From: Ghiorsea sp.
GTDB lineage: Bacteria > Pseudomonadota > Zetaproteobacteria > Mariprofundales > Mariprofundaceae
Assembly: GCA_027053695.1 (NCBI GenBank)
Contig: JALUHL010000191.1
Coordinates: forward strand, 1-7,844
DNA length: 7,844 bases
Reading direction: 5' to 3'
Positions 1 through 6,526 of this stretch are shown piece by piece. Numbering within the stretch: position 1 is the stretch's first letter; each line of letters opens with the position of its first letter. Below the pieces are notes generated by a model. The model searched no databases, was not told the DNA's origin, and saw nothing but the letters and a program-made list of their open reading frames with translations. The position numbers and the translations under genes were made by a program.

Positions 1-1
1 T

Positions 2-418
2 TTATTGCAAGGGCAAGAAGTGCCTTATGCCAAACATATCCTAGCCCATAGCGCTAGCCTGCTTACTTTAGAAAAGAAACTATTCAAACAAGAAGATAGA
101 CTCGCCCATATTAGCGACAATATGCAAAGAATTCGCAAGCAAGTGCAATATTTTAACGATCCCTACCATGGCAATATTATATCTTCTGTTGCGCATTTGT
201 ATGGGGAAACCGTGAGCCAAATTAGTCCAAATGTTGTGATTCGCGGCAAATCGGAATACCTTGAACAAGTGAAAAATAAAGAAAAAATTCGCTGCCTACT
301 CTTCTCAGGCATACGCGCAGCATGGGTATGGCGCACCAATGGCGGCAATGCTTTCCGCCTTGTTCTTGGGCGTAGAAAGCTGGTTCGCGCCTTAGAAAAC
401 ATCCATCTAAACACATGA
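2..418 (+). CDS. hflD: HflD family protein (DUF489), 3' part, truncated by the window's left edge
   Basis: This is the C-terminal part of an HflD-type protein. In E. coli HflD (about 213 residues) is a peripheral inner-membrane protein, identified because it modulates phage lambda lysogenization by interacting with CII; its everyday cellular role is unclear. The reading frame is open from base 2 with no stop, so the true start lies upstream. The TTG at 5-7 is only an internal Leu codon. About 138 codons are visible and roughly the first third is missing. Recognisable parts in order are the LTLEKKL helix, an alpha-helical DNMQRIRKQVQYF stretch (matching NRINGLQRQLEHF of E. coli), the ISPNVVIRG segment (matching LGPRIQVTG), and the family signature SGIRAAWVWRTNGG followed by LVLGRRKL. 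The stop codon overlaps the ruvC start as ATGA, implying coupled translation. In E. coli hflD follows mnmA, so mnmA may lie upstream here, but that cannot be seen. The family call is confident; function is by homology only. Confidence 0.9.
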   Translation, partial: LLQGQEVPYAKHILAHSASLLTLEKKLFKQEDRLAHISDNMQRIRKQVQYFNDPYHGNIISSVAHLYGETVSQISPNVVIRGKSEYLEQVKNKEKIRCLLFSGIRAAWVWRTNGGNAFRLVLGRRKLVRALENIHLNT

Positions 419-921
419 GTGAAATCATTCGTATTTTGGGCATAGACCCAGGCTCACGCAAAGCAGGCGTAGGTATTATCGATGTGAAAGGCAACCGCAT
501 TCGCCATGTGCATCATCAGCTTATCCGCTGTGGCACAGGTGAATTCACAGAACGTTTGGGCATATTGTTTCACGAGTTATCAAACATTATTGCGCAATAT
601 AAGCCTTCAAATGCCGCCATTGAAGATGTATTTGTTTCGAAAAACGTATCTTCTGCATTAAAGCTTGGGCAAGCCCGCGGCGCACTGATTGCGGCATGTT
701 GCCATGCTAACCTTGATGTTGGCACATATAGCCCTACCGCCATCAAACAAGCCGTCGTTGGCACTGGGCGAGCCGATAAAGCTCAAGTACAACACATGAT
801 TAAAGCATTACTTAAACCACCGCTACCTTTACCCGAAGATGCTGCCGATGCTTTGGCAGTATGCATTTGTCATGCCCACCACGCACCTTTGCAACAGCGT
901 ATCAAAGCATCAAGGCGATGA
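415..921 (+). CDS. ruvC: RuvC, Holliday junction resolvase (crossover junction endodeoxyribonuclease)
   Basis: RuvC is a dimeric, Mg2+-dependent endonuclease that cuts Holliday junctions symmetrically after RuvAB branch migration in homologous recombination and repair; it acts on DNA in the cytoplasm. The 168-residue product is close to the usual length (E. coli about 173). The RNase H-like fold opens with GIDPGSRKAGVG. All four acidic catalytic residues can be placed: D11, E70 (in AAIEDVF), D142 and D145 (in EDAADALA), each shifted by four from E. coli D7, E66, D138 and D141. The conserved segments NVSSALKLGQARG and YSPTAIKQAVVGTGRADKAQV are intact. The ATG overlaps the hflD stop by 4 bp and I see no clear Shine-Dalgarno, which suits re-initiation after hflD. 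ruvA and ruvB, often adjacent to ruvC, are not next to it here; the next gene is a protein kinase after a 122-bp gap. Nothing suggests loss of function. Confidence 0.97.
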   Translation: MSEIIRILGIDPGSRKAGVGIIDVKGNRIRHVHHQLIRCGTGEFTERLGILFHELSNIIAQYKPSNAAIEDVFVSKNVSSALKLGQARGALIAACCHANLDVGTYSPTAIKQAVVGTGRADKAQVQHMIKALLKPPLPLPEDAADALAVCICHAHHAPLQQRIKASRR

Positions 922-973
922 TACCGTTTGCATGCCTAGAATTCGCATGTCTTTAGATTGTGACCTAGCTCGC

Positions 974-1001
974 TTGACAACAAGCATATAATCCCAACAA
1001 T
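974..1001 (+). promoter_or_regulatory. Candidate sigma70-type promoter in the ruvC-kinase gap
   Basis: The 122-bp gap at 922-1043 is the only sizeable non-coding stretch and the natural place for a promoter of the downstream gene run. It contains a perfect -35 hexamer TTGACA at 974-979. A 4/6 match to the -10 box (AACAAT, 996-1001) follows after a 16-bp spacer. A perfect TATAAT also occurs at 987-992, but only 7 bp beyond TTGACA, far too close to pair with it. About 17 bp upstream of that TATAAT the sequence (CCTAGC, 964-969) is a poor -35. So either the TTGACA/AACAAT pair or the TATAAT with a weak or activator-dependent -35 could be used. Two weak hairpins (931-949 and 1009-1022) lack a terminator's GC stem plus U-run. 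A promoter here is likely; which hexamers serve is undecided. Confidence 0.45.
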
Positions 1002-1031
1002 CAGCAAACGCATTTTTGTGCGCATGTAAAA

Positions 1032-1036
1032 AAGGA
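1032..1036 (+). promoter_or_regulatory. Shine-Dalgarno site that fixes the TTG start of the kinase
   Basis: AAGGA at 1032-1036 lies 7 nt upstream of the TTG at 1044. The first in-frame ATG is codon 35, already inside the glycine-rich loop of the kinase, so starting there would destroy the ATP site. The frame closes upstream at the TGA at 975-977. Together these make TTG at 1044 the best start. Confidence 0.75.
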
Positions 1037-1043
1037 TAAAAGA

Positions 1044-2825
1044 TTGAGCCATACCGAACCGCAAGAAACCACTGGGGCAAACACTGGCAACGATTTAACC
1101 AGCCTTGGGCCCTACAACATTGACTCCCGCCTTGGTCAAGGCGGCATGGGTATTGTTTACCTTGGCACCGATAAAGACCTTAATCGTCCTGTTGCGATTA
1201 AAGTCCTACACCCGCATTTACTCAAGCATGAAAACTTAAAGCAGCGTTTCCGCCGTGAAGCGCGTATGCATGCCAAACTTATGCATCCCAATATCGTCAC
1301 CCTTCTATCTTTGTATGAGGATGACACTTATATGGCTTTGGTGATGGAGGTGGTCAACGGTGATGACCTCAAAGCTTTTTTGCGTAAAAACCCTAACCTA
1401 ACCACCAAAAAGAAACTAAGAATTGCCATTGAAATTCTTAAAGGCTTAGAAGCGGCACATGAATTTGGTATGGTACACCGCGATTTAAAGCCTGCTAATG
1501 TCTTAATCTCAAAACGTGGTGAAGTTAAACTTTTAGATTTTGGCCTTGCCAAACCTGAAGAAGGTGGCGACGACCTTACCCAGAGTGGGGCAACTGTTGG
1601 CTCCTTCCGCTACATGGCACCTGAGCAAATTCTCAACAATCCCATCGATGCGCGTACTGATTTGTATGCTTTTGGTATCCTTTTATTCTATATGCTGATT
1701 GGCAAACTTCCCTTTGATTCGACCAATAATGGTGGTGAATTTGAGATTATGGAAAAGCAGGTACGTGACCCCGCGCCCGTACCCCATGATCTTGATGCAA
1801 GCATACCCCTACCCTTATCCAATCTTATCTTGAAATTATTAGAAAAAAATAAACATCACCGTCCTGAAAATGCGGCAGTTGTGCGTGATGAAATCGAAGA
1901 TATGTTGGATCAGCTACAATTTTTAGCTTCGCCCAAAAAAGTTGAAACCAAGCCTCTTAAAGCCGAGCATACACCCACGCCAACATCCTCTTTAAGCAAG
2001 CATGAAATTGCTCAGCAATGGGTAGATTATGGCCGCTTCCGTTGGCAAAAGTTGTTGAGTAAGTTTATACCCAACATCAATAAAGCCCATACTGATTTAT
2101 CTATTATTGCCTTGGTCTTCATTATGCTAGGTTTTGCTTCCATCAGTGTTTTAGGTATGGCTGAAGATACCGCCGCACAAACCCAAGCTATACAGAAAAA
2201 AATAACCCAACAAACACGCGACAAAGCTATAGAAGACAAGCGCAAAAAAGCGATGCAAGTGGCAAAAGCTACATCTGTACCTGCTGAAAAAATAAACAAG
2301 AAACCTGCAGTGGTAGAAAAACCTAAAGAAGTGATAAAAGCCAAGCCTACGGTAAAAACTAAACCTAAAGCAAAATCCAAAAAACGTGTTGCTCGCTCAC
2401 TGACTTACAAGGTAGGCCATCAAGTTCAGCGCAAAGATAAAACTAAAGTTTCCAGTAGTCAGCGCCATGAGTTCCGTGGTGGCTCTCATCTTTTTTATCC
2501 CGATTTGGCCAAGAAGAGTTGGTTATCTTCTTTCAAACGTGGGGATAGTACAGTTTTATTCAATCAGCCTGTATCCCTATCCAAAATAGTGATTCATAAG
2601 GCCAGCGTTGGCGACTTAGATTTTAAACATGGTTTTATTGAATTAGAAGTCAAACCTGCTGGCAAACGTAAATGGAAAAAAGTCTTTTCTCAAAAAGATA
2701 AAGATATTGATAAGAAAGTCACCATATCTGGCTTTAAAGATGAATACCCATCTATAGATGGTGTTCGCATTAAATTTAAAACCCAAGACCCAATCACCAT
2801 TGGCCCTATTGATTTACTGCCATAA
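1044..2825 (+). CDS. Membrane-anchored Hanks-type Ser/Thr protein kinase with an unrecognised C-terminal extracytoplasmic domain
   Basis: The 593-residue product should phosphorylate Ser/Thr on cytoplasmic proteins using ATP; substrates are unknown. The kinase domain spans roughly residues 23-290 and has every catalytic element: glycine loop GQGGMG (31-36), VAIK lysine K53, helix-C glutamate E72, HRDLKPAN (145-152, catalytic D147, an RD-type kinase), DFG (165-167), activation loop with T179, S181, T184 and S187 as possible phosphosites, and APE (192-194). It looks active. A linker of about 60 residues leads to one hydrophobic helix (about 352-371), then a charged, possibly coiled-coil segment (about 375-410), a Lys/Pro-rich stalk (about 415-450) and a beta-rich domain (about 475-593) that I do not recognise. 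The predicted topology is kinase inside, C-terminus outside the inner membrane. PASTA repeats are absent. Start: TTG with a good ribosome-binding site. The methyltransferase gene begins 2 bp after the stop, so the two are probably co-translated. Confidence 0.9.
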   Translation: MSHTEPQETTGANTGNDLTSLGPYNIDSRLGQGGMGIVYLGTDKDLNRPVAIKVLHPHLLKHENLKQRFRREARMHAKLMHPNIVTLLSLYEDDTYMALVMEVVNGDDLKAFLRKNPNLTTKKKLRIAIEILKGLEAAHEFGMVHRDLKPANVLISKRGEVKLLDFGLAKPEEGGDDLTQSGATVGSFRYMAPEQILNNPIDARTDLYAFGILLFYMLIGKLPFDSTNNGGEFEIMEKQVRDPAPVPHDLDASIPLPLSNLILKLLEKNKHHRPENAAVVRDEIEDMLDQLQFLASPKKVETKPLKAEHTPTPTSSLSKHEIAQQWVDYGRFRWQKLLSKFIPNINKAHTDLSIIALVFIMLGFASISVLGMAEDTAAQTQAIQKKITQQTRDKAIEDKRKKAMQVAKATSVPAEKINKKPAVVEKPKEVIKAKPTVKTKPKAKSKKRVARSLTYKVGHQVQRKDKTKVSSSQRHEFRGGSHLFYPDLAKKSWLSSFKRGDSTVLFNQPVSLSKIVIHKASVGDLDFKHGFIELEVKPAGKRKWKKVFSQKDKDIDKKVTISGFKDEYPSIDGVRIKFKTQDPITIGPIDLLP

Positions 2826-2827
2826 TC

Positions 2828-4108
2828 ATGCCTGAGTTATGTACAGGCAAGATTGAAGTGGTATTACATGGCGGCGATGGTGTTGTTCGCCACAAAAGGC
2901 AAAGTGTATTGATTCCCAATACCGTAGCTGGTGATGAGATTACTTATCAAATCACTGAAAAAAAGCGTGGTGTACTTCGCGGCAAGCTCATGGAAGTTAT
3001 TACCCCATCGGAAAACCGCATCTCTCCACCCTGCCCCGTGTTTCAAAACTGTGGTGGCTGCGCTCTGCAACCCATGCATACACAAGCTCAAGCCGCCACA
3101 AAAACCACATGGGTAACCGATGCATTTAAGAAATATATTTCAGAAACTACGGAAATCATGCCCATCCAGCCCCAGAGTAATCCCAAAAATGATACTTACA
3201 CAGGGCGCAGGCGAGTGCGTTGGTTTATGCAAAAGGGCAAGCTTGGCTTTCGTAAGCGTTTTAGCCATGAAATGGTGCATACCGAAACCTGCATGGCTTT
3301 AACAGAAACATTGGATAACTTACGCAATACTTTAGAGCTTATGAAACTGGCTGAAAGCATTGTCAGCATCCAAGCTGTAGAACTTAGCAGCGGCACACAT
3401 ATCATTTTAGAATCTGAGCAAGCTTGCCCTACTGATTTCAAGCCTGAACATACAGGTTTTCAACAATGGTGGTGGCGTACGCTAGGTTCGCCATCCATCC
3501 AAGCATTGCATAAACCTATGCTCACCCTGTTTGACTCTATTGATTTAAAGCCTTGGCTGGATAGCAGCTTGGATATTGAAATTGGCGCCAATGACTTTGT
3601 ACAAGGTCATGCAGCAGGCAATCAGGCTCTCATTTCTCAGGTTCTTGAATGGTCTGAAGGTTCAAAGCGCGTGGTCGATTTATTTTCAGGTTGTGGCAAT
3701 TTATCCTTACCCATTGCCAAAGCGTTGGGTGCTGACCTCAAAGGTGTTGAAATCACGGGCGCAGAGCTTAATCCTACTAGCGTGAAAGCCGCCAACAACA
3801 ACGCCAAGCGCCTGGGCTTGAATGCAAGCTATGAAACCATGGATTTATTCGGCAAGTTTAACACCGAATCCTTTATTGCCGCCGACACTCTGATTCTTGA
3901 CCCTCCTCGAAAAGGTGCCAAACGCATTAGCCAACATATCAACACCCTATTCCCCAAACAGATTATCATGGTGAATTGCGATGTCGCAGCTGGAGCTCGC
4001 GATGCTCAAGCCCTCAAAGATGCAGGCTTTAAGCTCAAAGCACTACGCCCTTTGGATTTATTTCCTTTTGCTGGGCATGTGGAAGCATTAAGCTTATGGA
4101 CATCATAA
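2828..4108 (+). CDS. RumA/RlmD-like RNA (uracil-5-)-methyltransferase with TRAM domain and Fe-S cysteines
   Basis: Members of this family (COG2265: RlmC, RlmD, TrmA) transfer a methyl group from S-adenosylmethionine to C5 of a uridine in 23S rRNA or tRNA. The 426-residue product has an N-terminal TRAM-like RNA-binding domain (about 4-60). Next comes the CPVFQNCGGCALQ motif, whose C69, C75 and C78, with C155, are the expected 4Fe-4S ligands. A C-terminal Rossmann methyltransferase domain follows, with SAM motif VVDLFSGCGNLSLP (282-295), DPPRKG (359-363 region), nucleophile candidate C384 in VNCDVAAGARD, and general-base candidate E419 in GHVEAL. The Fe-S and TRAM parts favour an RlmD-like enzyme over TrmA, but the GRRRVRW segment and the unusual NCDVAAG resemble, by eye, the alphaproteobacterial branch, so the exact target uridine is open and no symbol is given. 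ATG follows the kinase stop by 2 bp without an obvious Shine-Dalgarno; the 3' end overlaps the next gene by 13 bp. Confidence 0.88.
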   Translation: MPELCTGKIEVVLHGGDGVVRHKRQSVLIPNTVAGDEITYQITEKKRGVLRGKLMEVITPSENRISPPCPVFQNCGGCALQPMHTQAQAATKTTWVTDAFKKYISETTEIMPIQPQSNPKNDTYTGRRRVRWFMQKGKLGFRKRFSHEMVHTETCMALTETLDNLRNTLELMKLAESIVSIQAVELSSGTHIILESEQACPTDFKPEHTGFQQWWWRTLGSPSIQALHKPMLTLFDSIDLKPWLDSSLDIEIGANDFVQGHAAGNQALISQVLEWSEGSKRVVDLFSGCGNLSLPIAKALGADLKGVEITGAELNPTSVKAANNNAKRLGLNASYETMDLFGKFNTESFIAADTLILDPPRKGAKRISQHINTLFPKQIIMVNCDVAAGARDAQALKDAGFKLKALRPLDLFPFAGHVEALSLWTS

Positions 4109-5595
4109 AGCTTTTCCTGATTTCCCTTGCCCTATGTTTAGGCGCTTGTACTGCGGATACTCCAGCAGACAACACCTTACGTATTGGGCTTGCTTCTTCC
4201 CCCATTAGCCTAGATCCACGATTTGCTACAGATGCCGCCTCTCACCGCGTTCAAGAGCTTGTGCATTGCGGCTTGGTGCGGTTGGGCGAAGATTTTTTAC
4301 CCAAACCAAACCTTGCCACATCATGGCAGCATCCTGACCCCTATACTTGGGCATTTGAACTGGATAAAGGTTATACCTTTCATAACGGGCAAGCCGTGAC
4401 CGCAAAGGATGTCGCCGCCACACTCAATGCTGTGCTCAATAAAGACCTATCCAGCCCGCTTCGCGCAGGTTTCTCAGCCATTGAAAATATCACCATTGAT
4501 GATGATTACCATTTAACTTTGACATTAAACAAACCTGACTCATCCCTGCTTACCCGTTTAAATCTGGGCATACTTCCCGCTTCCGAAGCAGATAAACCCC
4601 ACCAAGCCAAACAAACCATGGGTTGCGGAGCATTCAAAGTTTCCAAATGGGATAACACACTGTATTTAGAGCGAGCCAAACCTGATGCTACGGATATTCA
4701 GTCCATCGAAGTGCTTACCATTAAAGACCCTGTCACCCGTATTTTAAAATTGGTGCGCAATGAAATTGATTTTACGCAAAATGATTTGCCGCCCCACTTG
4801 TTGCCCTGGTTGAAGAAACAACCCAACTTAACCATCAATAGTCAGCCCTCGACCACTTTTTCCTATTTGGGATTAAACATGCAGGATACTATTTTAAAAC
4901 ACGTTAAAGTGCGTAAAGCTTTGGCATTAGCATTGGATAGAAACCTGCTTAAACAAGCCCTATTCGGCGATTTACCCACTTTGGGGGAAACCGTACTCAC
5001 CCCAAGCCATTGGGCAGCAGCTCACATTCCACTCACCCCGTTTGACCCTGCCCAAGCCGAGCAACTTTTAGATGAAGCAGGATTTAAGCGGGGGAAAGAT
5101 GGCATTCGCTTTCATATCAATTACAGAACCAGCACCAATCCTACCCGTTTAAGGTTGGTTACTGCGATTGCAGATAGCTGGAAGAAAATTGGTGTGGATG
5201 TATCTATTGAATCCTTGGAATGGGGTGGCTTTTATGCGCGCATCAAACGCGGTGACTTTCAAGTCTTTTCACTCTCTTGGGTAGGCATCACCGACCCCGA
5301 CATTTATCGCTGGATATTACACACCGACATGCAACCGCCCAAAGGTGCCAATCGCGGGCGATACAGTAATCCGCAAGTGGATACATGGCTGGATGCCGCA
5401 GCCGTGAGCGAAGATTTAAGCGAGCGCAAAGCATTGTATGCCAAAATTCAACAGCAGATGGCAAAAGATCAAGTGTATATCCCGCTTTGGTATGATGCTG
5501 TAGTTGCTGTATCAGGTAAACGCCTCAAAGGTTTCAAACCTCGCAATGATGGCAGTTTGCTGCCACTCTTAGATGCAACTTTGGAGAACCCATGA
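4096..5595 (+). CDS. ABC transporter solute-binding lipoprotein, family 5 (SBP_bac_5; peptide/nickel type)
   Basis: Family-5 binding proteins (DppA, OppA, NikA relatives) capture peptides or other solutes in the periplasm and deliver them to an ABC importer; a few have other roles, such as chaperone-like or signalling functions. The 499-residue product starts with a short lipoprotein signal peptide. Its hydrophobic core LFLISLALCLGAC ends in a lipobox with C18 as the predicted lipidated residue. The family signature covers about 70-110 (LATSW, TWAFELDKGYTFHNGQ, VTAKDV). GCGAFKVSKWD (176-186), SYLGLNMQ and VRKALALALDR (about 272-282) are further family landmarks, and length is typical. The start overlaps the methyltransferase by 13 bp; GGAAG at 4081-4085 is a plausible ribosome-binding site and the signal peptide supports this ATG. 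No permease or ATPase gene is adjacent: the neighbours are an RNA methyltransferase and an exonuclease, so it either partners with a transporter encoded elsewhere or has a non-transport role. The ligand cannot be predicted. Confidence 0.93.
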   Translation: MDIIKLFLISLALCLGACTADTPADNTLRIGLASSPISLDPRFATDAASHRVQELVHCGLVRLGEDFLPKPNLATSWQHPDPYTWAFELDKGYTFHNGQAVTAKDVAATLNAVLNKDLSSPLRAGFSAIENITIDDDYHLTLTLNKPDSSLLTRLNLGILPASEADKPHQAKQTMGCGAFKVSKWDNTLYLERAKPDATDIQSIEVLTIKDPVTRILKLVRNEIDFTQNDLPPHLLPWLKKQPNLTINSQPSTTFSYLGLNMQDTILKHVKVRKALALALDRNLLKQALFGDLPTLGETVLTPSHWAAAHIPLTPFDPAQAEQLLDEAGFKRGKDGIRFHINYRTSTNPTRLRLVTAIADSWKKIGVDVSIESLEWGGFYARIKRGDFQVFSLSWVGITDPDIYRWILHTDMQPPKGANRGRYSNPQVDTWLDAAAVSEDLSERKALYAKIQQQMAKDQVYIPLWYDAVVAVSGKRLKGFKPRNDGSLLPLLDATLENP

Positions 5596-6512
5596 ATACA
5601 CATGAAATGATTTTAAAACTCGAACAAGACGGAAAATATAAAGTACTGGAACGCTTGGATGCACCGCAAGTCTATAACGATGGCAGCCCGCAAACACCAC
5701 GCATTGGCATTGTGCTCGACACGGAAACCACAGGGTTGGATACGGCACGAGATAAAATCATTGAGCTGGGTTTTGTCGCCTTTGAATATGATGCTAGCAC
5801 AGGCTCTATTTATCGTATATTGCACGAATATGGCGGCTTTGAAGACCCTAAACAACCGCTTTCAGATATAGTGAAGCAAGTGACCGGTATCAGCGATGAT
5901 ATACTTCAAGGGCAAAGTTTGGATGAAGAAGAAATTCTGAAATGGCTCAATCAATCCAGTTTGATTATTGCACACAATGCAGCGTTTGACAGGCAAATGC
6001 TTGAGCGCCGCTTGCCCCAAAGCGTGGACACCAACTGGGCATGCACCATGAACGACATCAACTGGCAAGATGAAAATATTTCCAGTCTGAAATTGGACTA
6101 CATTGCCTATAAACTGGGTTATTTCTTTGAAGGGCATAGAGCTGTTAATGATGCGCAAGCCACACTTCATTTATTAAGCAAAAACTTGCCCGACACAGGC
6201 AGACTCGCCATGGCAGAGCTTTTGACTCATGCCAGAGAAAAAAGCCGCAGATTTTTTGCTGTGGGCGCGCCTTTTGATAAAAAAGATGAGCTACGAGAGC
6301 GAGGCTACCGTTGGTTAGCCACCTATGCTTACACGGATAATCGTGGTAGCAATAAAAAAGGCGTGTGGAGCAAGGCTGTGCCTGAATCTGATATTTCCGA
6401 TGAAGAAGCTTGGCTCACCGAAAACATCTATCAAGGAAAAGCAGCGCAGTTTGTTTACAATGATATTACAGCTAACAATCGCTATTCCTCCTCAGAGTTT
6501 GAAGCTGGGTAA
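5592..6512 (+). CDS. DnaQ-like (DEDDh) 3'-5' exonuclease with a C-terminal extension
   Basis: This is a cytoplasmic nuclease of the DnaQ/RNase T superfamily, which removes nucleotides from 3' ends of DNA or RNA with two metal ions. All five DEDDh residues are visible in the 306-residue product: D43 and E45 in VLDTETTGLD, D133 in IIAHNAAFDRQML, and H182 and D187 in GHRAVNDAQAT. About 35 residues precede the first motif. After the exonuclease fold (about 37-200) comes an extension (about 218-285) with APFDKKDELRERGYRW and later tryptophans and an acidic stretch before WLTENIY. I read it as resembling a small DUF5710-type module, from memory. It is distinct from the epsilon subunit of DNA polymerase III, whose C-terminal part binds the polymerase, so I do not call it dnaQ. 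The ATG overlaps the upstream stop (ATGA) and has GGAG at 5583-5586 as a ribosome-binding site. recG follows after 14 bp, consistent with a DNA-repair role. Confidence 0.9.
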   Translation: MNTHEMILKLEQDGKYKVLERLDAPQVYNDGSPQTPRIGIVLDTETTGLDTARDKIIELGFVAFEYDASTGSIYRILHEYGGFEDPKQPLSDIVKQVTGISDDILQGQSLDEEEILKWLNQSSLIIAHNAAFDRQMLERRLPQSVDTNWACTMNDINWQDENISSLKLDYIAYKLGYFFEGHRAVNDAQATLHLLSKNLPDTGRLAMAELLTHAREKSRRFFAVGAPFDKKDELRERGYRWLATYAYTDNRGSNKKGVWSKAVPESDISDEEAWLTENIYQGKAAQFVYNDITANNRYSSSEFEAG

Positions 6513-6526
6513 CAGAAACTGATACC

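Noticed and set aside
5..7. TTG as a start codon giving a complete 137-residue protein
   Set aside because: The frame is open to the window edge and the protein aligns with the interior and C-terminal part of HflD; roughly the first third of the family is missing, so the TTG is an internal Leu codon.
931..949. CATGC...GCATG inverted repeat just after ruvC as a terminator
   Set aside because: The stem is only 5 bp with a 9-nt loop and is not followed by a T-run; too weak to call a terminator.
1009..1022. CGCA-TTTTTG-TGCG hairpin upstream of the kinase ribosome-binding site
   Set aside because: A 4-bp stem is expected by chance and no regulatory RNA consensus is visible.
2027..2380. 117-residue minus-strand open frame inside the kinase gene
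   Set aside because: It is the antisense of the Lys/Pro-rich stalk and membrane segment; the hydrophobic look comes from complementing Lys and Glu codons, and the sense frame has clear protein features.
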